Positions 59,001 to 64,000 of a stretch of 64,000 nucleotides of DNA are shown piece by piece. Source of the DNA: Arbacia lixula. Taxonomy: Eukaryota; Echinodermata; Echinoidea; Arbacioida; Arbaciidae. The notes under the pieces were generated by a model. The model was not told the DNA's origin and made no database searches. It worked only from the letters and a program-made list of their open reading frames with translations. Location of the stretch: the NCBI GenBank assembly GCA_963669155.1, contig OZ022579.1, forward strand, positions 17,884,978 to 17,948,977, read 5' to 3'. The stretch's first letter is position 1, and each line of letters opens with the position of its first letter. Both the position numbers and the translations under genes were made by a program.

Positions 59001-61444
59001 ATAACAAGCCACATTTTGTTTTTGTCAAATACTTTCATCAGTTACTGATCCTCTGCAAAGCATGAACAAGGCATGAACACTGGGTTTTTTTTCAACATTT
59101 GTACATTTTATTTCTCGTCATCTTACAATAACATTGATGTTTCTTTCCTAGCCTGTATTATAGATATTATGTAACCGTAGAAAGACTAATCCAAAGCACT
59201 ATGCACAGAAAATATCTGCTGCATATAAAAGAACAAAACACAGGATGTACCTTAGCACTCCCGCATGCAGATAAGCCTTGGAACAAAGCACAGGATGTAC
59301 ATTGTATATCCACTCGTTTCTACTGCAAAGAGCTCATTATGTAGTTAAGGCATATAGCCTATTTGCGAGGTCCAAGGGGGAGATATTTCCCACAAAATGC
59401 CAAATGCATGTTATCATATAAATATATAACACTATAAGCATGATCTGAAGATAAAGAAGCATCTATGTTCAACTAAAACATCACAAAAAATGGCTCAAAA
59501 ACAACGATTCCAACTTAAGGTTTATTATTAGTTTGTAATAAAAAAGCAAAATAACATCTCCATACAAATTTGATATCATAATGAAGCTGATAAAATTTTC
59601 TACAACTTTCATGTACAAGTTTTTCTGTAAAAGTGTATAGGTTTCAAAATATAGTGGCTCAAAAATGCCTACACAGAAAATAAAGCTCAACTAAGTAGAC
59701 CCCAAAATAAACTTGGCACAGGGCGGATTTGGGGCTGGCACAATGGGGATTAGCGGCGTGGCACTGGGCTCTATTCATTGGGGCAGGCTAAGAGTTAAAG
59801 TCGTGTAACATGAGTAACCAAAGCTTCTTTATTTGATTGAAAAAGAAGTTTCTGTGCTGAGGATATGATTGCGTGTCATGGAAATGTGGACTGTTTGCTT
59901 CCTTAATAATTATTTACATAATTTCTGCAAAACTATGACAGAATATAAAATAAAGAAGCTTTGGTTACTCATGTTACACATCTTTAACCAAACCTGTGGA
60001 ATTGCCCTTATTTTATGAAATATGTGTTATTATTCTGGTTCATAGGATCACAGAGTAACATTTTGATTGCGTTACCATAACACAATTCTGATGGTCTGCA
60101 TTGTAAGTAGAATGGTATACATTTGTACATAACACCACTAAGTTAACCATTTTGTAATGTATCCTGGATTATGATATGGCAGTTGTTATAAGAAATATTT
60201 AGAGTATTCCTCCTGATGTCTTCCCCACCCAGGTTCCATGGGCACGTCTGTTTTTGACCGGAGTAGCTACCTAGTAGGGGCGTCGGCTGGATCCTACGCC
60301 TTACTGTCAGCCCACCTTGCCAATGTGGCCCTGGTGAGTTGACTCTCGACTCAAAGTATCGAGTTAGCAACTATAAGAAACTATAAATTGCCTAATTATT
60401 AGGCAGTATTTACCCCTTATGCTGCAGATTAAATGCTGCTCTTTTGGATTCATATGTATTACTTGTGCAAAAATGAACTAGTGGTGCATAAATTTGTGGA
60501 GATTTGTCTGTTTGTAATGTCATGCATTTTGTGAATAACGCACAGCAGGTTCATGTTAATGTTTCACTTATTTGTCATGTGTATAATGTTTTCATTTTCT
60601 TCCTGAAACTCATGCTAGCCCTCCTGGCTATGTGCTAGAATTTGCTTTTGATTAATAACATAAAACCATGAAAGTTCTTATAACCCAAGTTTATGTTGAC
60701 TTCATTTCATTGTTTTTTCAGCATTTTCCAGATTCGAAATTAAGTCCACAAAGAATAGCAGTTGTTATATTATGTGGTAAGTAATAACTTTCATTTCTTT
60801 AGATATAGATATGTGGAACTTCATTGATAATATCAGAAAAATATGTACTTATTAATTAATACTTTTATTGATGATACAAAGGCCAATGATTTCCAATTCA
60901 GGTATTAAAAAAGCTTTTCAAGAAAGTTCAAAGAAAATTCTAGGTCATAACATCATTCAATGATTAATCGGTTTCAGCTCATGTGACCTATGACCTTTCA
61001 TCAAAAACCTTGCTCATTGGAAGGCCATCGATTCTAAATTATAAATTAATTGCTACTTGAGAATTGATTTTCTTTTCTTCCAAGAAAATGATAAAATCTA
61101 GGTCATGAAATCATTGGAAGATGAATATGTTTGAGTGCTCTTTTCGTGGTAATATGTAATTATATATATTGTATTGTGTTTTTCCCTTCCCAGTAAGTGC
61201 AGACTTTGGGCTGGCTGTCTACCGGCGCTACTCCAACCTTCAGACCGAGGCCTCCTTCGTGGCCCACCTGATGGGGGTCACCATCGGCCTGACGATAGGC
61301 CTCTTCATCCTCAGAAACTATGAGCAGCGGCTGCACGAGCGCATCGGCATGTGGCTGGCCATGGTGGCCTATATCATCTTCATCCTCTTTGTGGTCTTCT
61401 GGAACATTTTCTACAAGCCTGCCCAGGCGGTTCCGCCGGTATAG
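40940..61444 (+). CDS. RHBDL3: Rhomboid-related protein with EF-hands (RHBDL1/3 type intramembrane protease), 8 exons
   Basis: Intramembrane serine protease that cuts transmembrane substrates within the bilayer. Exons: 40940-41068, 49694-49858, 50811-51062, 52581-52753, 54120-54232, 60233-60333, 60722-60776, 61194-61444. All introns are GT-AG and all joins keep frame, giving 1239 nt and 412 residues (human RHBDL3 has about 404). Two EF-hand-like loops (45-56, 83-94), then a first membrane segment (about 168-190), the FWRFF motif of loop 1, HIVFN (243-247; the oxyanion His/Asn pair as in bacterial GlpG), GASAG with catalytic Ser295, AHLMG with catalytic His354, and a final membrane segment near the C-terminus. 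The peptides DPHKREVL and LRNYEQRL and the end of the protein resemble vertebrate RHBDL3; the YLVGAS segment is more like RHBDL2. ATG context CCACCATGC, with an upstream in-frame TGA at 40895. The animal-wide orthology within RHBDL1/2/3 is inference. Confidence 0.92.
42547..43099. mobile_element. Family C foldback MITE, copy 2 (TTAA-flanked)
   Basis: TTAA at 42547-42550 and 43096-43099 flanks 545 bp with ends AGGGTTCCTAAATCAG and TAATTTAGTAACCCT and long complementary arms. The centre matches copy 1 (CCCCCTAACTGCGTAGTAA, GGGGTTCCCATTGGT). Its right TTAA is also the left TTAA of the family B copy that follows. Confidence 0.92.
43096..43469. mobile_element. Family B foldback MITE, copy 3, abutting family C copy 2
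   Basis: Element 43100-43465 (366 bp), ends AGGGCATATACTGTACTGGG and CCCAGAACAGTATACGCCCT, centre GTTCAGGCCGAAC. Left flank TTAA (shared), right flank TTGA, one substitution from TTAA. Confidence 0.92.
44750..45215. repeat. Dispersed repeat M, copy 2
   Basis: Starts with a short poly-A/G stretch, then AACAAAAGTCATGAAACTCA, AATCAGCAGTATACCCTAA, CTTCAGGAAAACTGAAAAAC, and ends TTTTAAAAGGGCTGGCATGT. It carries about 150 bp not present in the copy at 37725. Non-coding. Confidence 0.6.
45270..45690. repeat. Dispersed repeat L, copy 2 (uninterrupted reference copy)
   Basis: Contains TCAGATACTGAGCA, AAATTCCTTATAGGGTGCAA, TTAA (45378-45381), GCCACACCTCT, ACATCCTAACTGGACCAGGG and the later block CCAGAAGCATCATGAATTAT-GGCAGTTGCTAGT. 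Fragments of the first and last parts recur at 52385-52490 and 53690-53810 in introns 3 and 4. Confidence 0.7.
49149..49240. mobile_element. Family D MITE, left-end fragment
   Basis: TTAAAGGGATAGTTCACCCT (49149-49168), then GTTGGTTTCA and AAGCAGAAACATGAAAG, as in the complete copy at 16195, but the remainder is missing. Confidence 0.7.
49415..49586. mobile_element. Family E foldback MITE, copy 1 (intron 1)
   Basis: GGGCCCTGTTGCATAAAAAC at the left, CCATGAATGGTAAGTTTTAT at the right, with inner ACCATTGATG and CCATGGTAGTTA blocks repeated in both orientations. It ends 108 bp before exon 2. The right terminus has drifted (ATCCAAGTGGGTCC). Confidence 0.8.
49694..49858 (+). CDS. Rhomboid exon 2 (paired EF-hand module)
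   Basis: 55 codons, phase 0 at both ends, with acceptor GTGTAG|TTT and donor ATT|GTGAGT. The first loop, DVDGNGTISMEA, has Asp/Asp/Asn at positions 1, 3 and 5 and Gly6 but Ala at position 12. The second, EDNTGGVISYQE, has Glu at position 12 but a poor 1-3-5 set. Both calcium sites are therefore imperfect, as in vertebrate RHBDL proteins. DPHKREVL lies between them. Confidence 0.93.
50532..50689. mobile_element. Family E foldback MITE, copy 2 (intron 2)
   Basis: GGGCCCTGTTGCATAAAACT and its mirror AGTTTTATGCAATGGGACC-type right end, with TTACCATTGATAGTAACT and ACTACCATGGTAAC inside. Ends 121 bp before exon 3. Confidence 0.9.
50811..51062 (+). CDS. Rhomboid exon 3 (linker and start of TM1)
   Basis: 84 codons, phase 0 at both ends. 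Starts MSDKRSLSFS, equivalent to the M-x-x-KRS-x-SF segment of vertebrate RHBDL1/3. It then gives a linker with an extra Cys pair (EECETEC) and ends in the hydrophobic CLPPILIFLITWVE, where Cys-Pro-Pro marks the start of the first transmembrane helix. Confidence 0.93.
51137..51450. mobile_element. Family F foldback MITE, copy 2 (intron 3)
   Basis: GGGTGTTTCACCAAGCTGTT and mirror AACAGCTTGGTGAAACACCC (with a C-run at 51445-51459). GTGATCCCTTCTTGTGCT and the imperfect mirror CTCAAGAAGGGATCAC form the inner stem. About 120 bp longer in the centre than the copy at 27157. Confidence 0.85.
51881..51915. repeat. (AG)n microsatellite in intron 3
   Basis: About fifteen AG units with one interruption, ending in a G-run. 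Confidence 0.9.
52165..52323. mobile_element. Family E foldback MITE, copy 3 (intron 3)
   Basis: GGCCCCCCTTGCATAAAACT and mirror AGTTTTATGCAACAGGGCCC. Inner TTACCATTAATGGTAACT is itself a perfect small palindrome, and ACTACCATGGTAAC matches copies 2 and 4. Confidence 0.9.
52581..52753 (+). CDS. Rhomboid exon 4 (loop 1 and FWRFF)
   Basis: 57 codons plus two bases. It completes TM1 (LGFYIGVTM), has two N-glycosylation-type sites in the loop (NVT, NAT), and ends FWRFFSYILLHG, the conserved W-R loop-1 motif and start of TM2. Donor GG|GTGCGT; the split Gly codon is completed by exon 5. Confidence 0.92.
54120..54232 (+). CDS. Rhomboid exon 5 (H-x-x-x-N oxyanion segment)
   Basis: Encodes IEHIVFNFSVQMLL, GVPLELVHG and IGTLYLISIAA. 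His243 and Asn247 correspond to GlpG His150 and Asn154. Acceptor CTTGCAG, donor TG|GTAAGA. The long intron that follows holds the piggyBac element. Confidence 0.93.
54297..54480. repeat. TATAGACAGGT foldback/tandem repeat in intron 5
   Basis: TATAGACAGGT occurs five times on the + strand (about 54350, 54368, 54425, 54443 and in AAGACAGGT at 54462), and ACCTGTCTATAGTGGCCAC opens the block in inverse orientation. The outer ends GTGAAACCTGTCTATAGTGG and CCACTAAGACAGGTTTGAC are mirrors. A compact foldback element. Confidence 0.7.
54886..55571 (+). CDS. piggyBac transposase exon 1
   Basis: Residues 1-228 plus two bases of codon 229. Contains the basic start, the acidic region, and the beginning of the transposase fold (DFFYRFFPEDLFTTIANETN and the ALQMAMGL segment). 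Donor AACAG|GTTAGA at 55572. Confidence 0.9.
54886..57183 (+). CDS. piggyBac transposase (DDE_Tnp_1_7 family), two exons
   Basis: Cut-and-paste transposase for TTAA targets. Exons 54886-55571 and 56004-57183 join across a 432-bp GT-AG intron (AACAG|GTTAGA ... TTTCTGCAG|GTACC) inside an Arg codon, giving 621 residues with no frameshift or stop. Start MPPPRKKRTCFIDP at 54886; an in-frame extension upstream has no ATG with conserved features. The N-terminus is acidic (DSDSEAPQESDSDHGDSDSD). Catalytic Asp315 (WVVTDAS), Asp363 (YMDNFYSS) and Asp474 (GGVDLLDQ) correspond to the piggyBac DDD triad. The Cys-rich C-terminus has C584-x2-C587, C602-x2-C605, C610-x3-C614 and His619, the zinc-binding end-recognition domain. 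Higher GC than the intron around it. Confidence 0.93.
56004..57183 (+). CDS. piggyBac transposase exon 2
   Basis: From the split Arg codon and YQLLNSLLHFVDN through the DDD triad to the terminal Cys-rich domain and TAG at 57181-57183. The DLSIDESLAAFKGR motif, conserved in piggyBac transposases, lies at residues 279-292. Confidence 0.93.
57184..59793 (+). other. piggyBac 3' non-coding region
   Basis: A long AT-rich 3' UTR with AATAAA at 58140-58145 as the likely polyadenylation signal. Then a (GAT)-type imperfect microsatellite (58290-58430), a G-run (58630-58640), a short repeated ACAGGATGTAC segment (59240 and 59289), and the right-end TGGCAC subterminal repeats. No second gene seen. Confidence 0.6.
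58140..58145 (+). terminator. Polyadenylation signal candidate, piggyBac transposase
   Basis: AATAAA about 960 bp downstream of the transposase stop, followed by a T-rich stretch near 58225. Position fits; no transcript evidence. Confidence 0.4.
60233..60333 (+). CDS. Rhomboid exon 6 (catalytic serine)
   Basis: Ser295 sits in YLVGASAGSYAL, followed by LSAHLANVAL. The canonical GxSG is written G-A-S-A-G, where vertebrate proteins usually have GASGG or GSSGG. Acceptor CCCACCCAG, donor CTG|GTGAGT. Confidence 0.95.
60722..60776 (+). CDS. Rhomboid exon 7 (short linker exon)
   Basis: Only 55 nt: HFPDSKLSPQRIAVVILC plus one base. Acceptor TTTTTTCAG, donor GTGG|TAAGT-type (G|GTAAGT at 60777). It starts the membrane segment between the serine and histidine helices, and both joins are in phase. 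Confidence 0.88.
61194..61444 (+). CDS. Rhomboid exon 8 (catalytic histidine, stop)
   Basis: SADFGLAVYRRY, then FVAHLMGVTIGLTIGL with catalytic His354 and the Gly-rich helix, LRNYEQRL, a last hydrophobic helix (YIIFILFVVFWNIF) and the C-terminus AQAVPPV followed by TAG at 61442-61444. Noticeably GC-rich. Confidence 0.95.
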
Positions 61445-62440
61445 CACACAGCGCGGATACCGGCGATGGTTTCTCTCGGACCAAAACAAAATTGAATGTG
61501 TTTGATAATCTTGTAGCTGAGCTGTGTTGGTACCCCTTGGGCAGGGACCTTGTCTGCAGATTTGTATATGTCTTTTCGCACGCTACATATGGAGATTACC
61601 AATCAACAGGACCAAATGTTACAACGTGTTTGCTACCATTGACGAAAGCCCAACAGATCTGCATGATATTTGCTGAAATAGAAATGATGAAAAGGGCTGC
61701 TTGGGGAATGTGAATTGGAGTTGATGCTGAGATGGTGGCTGGCTCGGTGTGTGCAGAATTTCTGTGCGTCCTGCAAGGTGGATGGGAGATACAAGTGCTG
61801 CTGAGCTACTGCTGATTGCAAACAGAAATCCCTGTACGCTTACATTCGACATGTATAGCTCTGTAGCGGGACTACTATTTATTGAACATGTCATGTATGC
61901 GTTTAGACACGCACGGCCCTGCTGTGCAGTATTGTAAATAACAGTGGAGTCATTTTATTCCAGAACGATACCATTGAGGTGCCGTCATGGAAGGATACCG
62001 CCCTCTCAAGGGCAGCTATGGCCAGTTTGCTTGTGACAGAATCTTATAGTCAGTTTTCTTCAGGCTGCCTCAATGTGTCTGGCAATTTGTGAATTAACTA
62101 TTGTCGGTATTGTTTTGTATTGCATTGCGTTTATGGACCAAATTGCGCTGCCGGCCGTGTTGTCTTAGTAATTCACCTTCTGCTGTAGAAGGCCAAGATC
62201 TTTTCAAACAACTTCTCAGTTTGTCTAAATAGGGTTCTAATGTGATGATTAAGAGAAAGATGAAACGGGAATGTTCACCTGCTTGGACAGGCACTTTGCA
62301 TGAAAGATGAACAAATTAGAGAGAGACAGATCAGTGAAGTGTGAATAAAAAACAAGAAAGTTCAGTAGTTTTTGTCTTGCCAGAACAAAGATTAGCAGAG
62401 ACCTAGTAATCACTTTTCCTGTTAGTCTGTTGGTCTGTTA
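61445..62440 (+). other. Rhomboid 3' UTR (presumed)
   Basis: Follows the TAG at 61442 without another exon signal. AATAAA at 62344-62349 is the first good polyadenylation signal, which would give a 3' UTR of about 920 nt. Open frames here (for example 61351-61713) are overlaps with exon 8 in other frames or chance. Confidence 0.5.
62344..62349 (+). terminator. Polyadenylation signal candidate, rhomboid gene
   Basis: GTGAATAAAAAACAAGAAAG contains AATAAA, followed about 20 bp later by a TG/T-rich segment (TAGTTTTTGTCTTG). Later alternatives cannot be excluded. Confidence 0.4.
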
Positions 62441-62452
62441 AAGTTTTTGTTT

Positions 62453-62745
62453 AACTTGCTCTCATTTCTTTATTTCTGCATCAGTTGTGATCAAACTTGG
62501 TACAAATGATCCTTGAGTAATACCACATGTATCGTCATGAGGATTATGGGGTCAAAGGTCATCTAGGGGTGAACAGGTCAAATGATATGAGGCTGTGTGC
62601 ATCATTTTTCTCAAAGTTTTCATTTGACTTGCTCTCATTTCTTTATTTCTGCATCAATTGTGATCACACTTGGTACAAATGATCCTTGGGTAATACCACA
62701 TGTGTCTTCATGATAATGATGAGGTCAAAGGTCATCTAGGCACCA
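62453..62745. repeat. Tandem direct repeat (~172 bp, two copies)
   Basis: ACTTGCTCTCATTTCTTTAT at 62454 recurs at 62626, followed in both by TCTGCATCARTTGTGATCA, CTTGGTACAAATGATCCTTG, TAATACCACATGT and GGTCAAAGGTCATCTAGG. High identity suggests a recent duplication. Confidence 0.9.
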
Positions 62746-63458
62746 TTTTGGATATTTGGAAAACAACTCAGCACTCTATATTGATTGATGTGTTGATCTA
62801 TAGGATGACGAGAGAAGCAATGCACACTCCCAATTCTCGCCACATAGACTTCAAATCGTTCATTTACATGACATAGCATATTTGAATTTATTCTCCCTCA
62901 AATGTTCTTTTTTCCCAATGTCTCCCTTCCCGTTTCCCCCTTCACATTTTTGTTTAGCTGTATTTTCATGTTGAACAATGATCATATTGTGAATAGCCTG
63001 ATAGCGTTTTTTTGTTTCAGATTTTGGAGCGTAGGTCATTTGTTATATCGAATATGATGTAGACAAGTTTAGGCTTTCCTGCTGTGGTCTGGGTGGAAGT
63101 CCTGCTGTGCAGACTTCATTTCTCTTTGACATGATGAGAAATAATAGTTTATTCATTAATTTATTTATTTGTATATTAAAGTGTATTTGATATGTGTTTA
63201 TTGCCAGCTTGGATGTGATCTCTTAGCCCACAAGTTACCATGATGTCGTTCACGTAACTACCCACTATTTTGTATTCTTTTTCTCTCTAACAAAATCATC
63301 AAGCTCACGATCATTTTTAAGATGTTCTATATCGGGAACAAAATGCAGGGCAGGATTGTGCACAAGACTTCTTCAGTAGACTTGATTTGTATGAGCGTTT
63401 GACTTATGCCCCTGGTTTACTCTCAAAGACAGAGAGCCTTCATATCCAGAAGATCTGT

Positions 63459-63621
63459 GCCCTGTTGCATAAAACTTCCCATTGATTGTAACTTTGCTAT
63501 CAATGGCAGCTTCTATGGAAACCTTGAATTTGATTGGCTGTCGGGCGGTGTTACCATGGTAGTTACCATTGATGACATACATGTAGTTACCATTAATGGT
63601 AAGTTTTATGCAACGGGGCCC
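63459..63621. mobile_element. Family E foldback MITE, copy 4
   Basis: GCCCTGTTGCATAAAACTTC and mirror AGTTTTATGCAACGGGGCCC, with the inner GTTACCATGGTAGTTACCAT and TTACCATTAATGGTAA. 163 bp, outside the rhomboid coding region. Confidence 0.9.
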
Positions 63622-64000
63622 AGAACTCTAGCAAATATTTCTAAGACCACTTCTTGCCTGTGATTAACCCTTGCTTTCATGGAGCGACGTAGAGACGCTA
63701 TTCAGCCATGTTCCTAATCTCACATAACATCGCACAGCTTAGAGATATCATCACCAATATCACACCACAGCTACATTTCTTGATGGCCTCTTTCTCAGAT
63801 ATCCGCACTCTGGAATATTTGAGGTTTATTTGTTATTGAATTTTCATTTGATGTATTTGGAATCAAGCACAGCAAAGATTTCAAAAAGCAAGTTGAGGTA
63901 TGAGGTGATCATGACATAACCTCGGCATAATTTGAAAGGACGTGTGGTCAAAATCTAGACCCCATTGCACTTGTTCTCTTTCACGCACAATGATTATGTA
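63622..64000. other. No gene recognised (window edge)
   Basis: AT-rich flank with no recognisable exon or repeat. Confidence 0.4.

Larger units (their letters stand above)
54570..59797 (+). mobile_element. Autonomous piggyBac transposon
   Basis: Element 54574-59793 (5220 bp) between TTAA copies at 54570-54573 and 59794-59797. Terminal inverted repeat CTCTTAGTGTGCC at the left and the mirror of CTCTTAGCCTGCC at the right (11 of 13). Subterminal TGGCAC/GTGCCA motifs repeat near both ends (right: 59713, 59737, 59759; left: 54582, 54682 inverted), like transposase-binding repeats. It encodes a complete two-exon transposase. It is longer than the roughly 2.5-kb typical piggyBac, mostly because of 2.6 kb after the stop codon. 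Orientation is the same as the host gene. Confidence 0.93.
54550..60007. mobile_element. 234-bp palindromic MITE split by the piggyBac element
   Basis: The left end GGGCAATTCCACAGGTTTGG (54550-54569) leads to TTAA and the piggyBac. The MITE resumes after the second TTAA at 59798 with AGTCGTGTAACATGAGTAAC and closes at 60007 with the mirror of the left end. Rejoined across one TTAA, its two arms match for about 60 bp with two mismatches (AGTCGTGTAAC against AGATGTGTAAC on the mirrored right arm). TTAT flanks both outer ends (54546-54549, 60008-60011), a likely 4-bp target duplication. Intron 5 is its host. Confidence 0.92.

Overview
This is a stretch of animal nuclear DNA, AT-rich and dominated by non-coding sequence. 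It carries spliced genes with GT-AG introns, abundant microsatellites, one 200-base assembly gap (33416-33615) and a very high load of short inverted-repeat (foldback) DNA transposons. The gene content (an EF-hand rhomboid of the RHBDL1/3 type) and the repeat style (many TTAA-flanked foldback elements, tRNA-like and non-LTR fragments) suggest a marine invertebrate deuterostome, most likely a sea urchin or other echinoderm. That placement is inference; no sequence search was run.

Two protein-coding units are clear. (1) A rhomboid intramembrane serine protease on the + strand, in eight exons from 40940 to 61444 (412 residues), with joins I checked for phase. It has a paired EF-hand N-terminus, an intact rhomboid core with catalytic Ser295 and His354, and an upstream in-frame stop before the ATG. 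(2) An autonomous piggyBac transposon inside intron 5 of that gene. Its two-exon transposase (54886-55571 plus 56004-57183, 621 residues) keeps the DDD catalytic triad and the C-terminal Cys-rich domain.

Three more + strand exons (7151-7217, 8998-9176, 10447-10587) join in phase from a strong-context ATG. They encode a polar, Pro/Ser-rich peptide with a repeated KT[D/E]SDQLL motif. They end in phase 0. A phase-0 acceptor-like CAG lies inside the first rhomboid exon (41042-41044), so they may be a long alternative N-terminus of the rhomboid gene, or a separate gene whose 3' part is not visible.

Layout: 1-7150 repeats and low-complexity DNA; 7151-10587 upstream exons, interrupted by a LINE fragment, a 55-bp minisatellite and an exon-derived tandem repeat; 10588-40939 about 30 kb of transposon relics and simple repeats, with a dense polypyrimidine/polypurine belt at 27.9-33.8 kb around the gap; 40940-61444 the rhomboid gene; 61445-64000 its 3' UTR and flank.

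The most striking structure is how the transposons are nested. Several families use TTAA targets, and pre-insertion sites can be read within the window. The autonomous piggyBac sits in the TTAA of a 234-bp palindromic MITE. Two different MITEs sit end to end sharing one TTAA inside an older repeat that has an uninterrupted copy 2.8 kb away. Another sits in the TTAA of one unit of a four-unit tandem repeat whose neighbouring units are empty.
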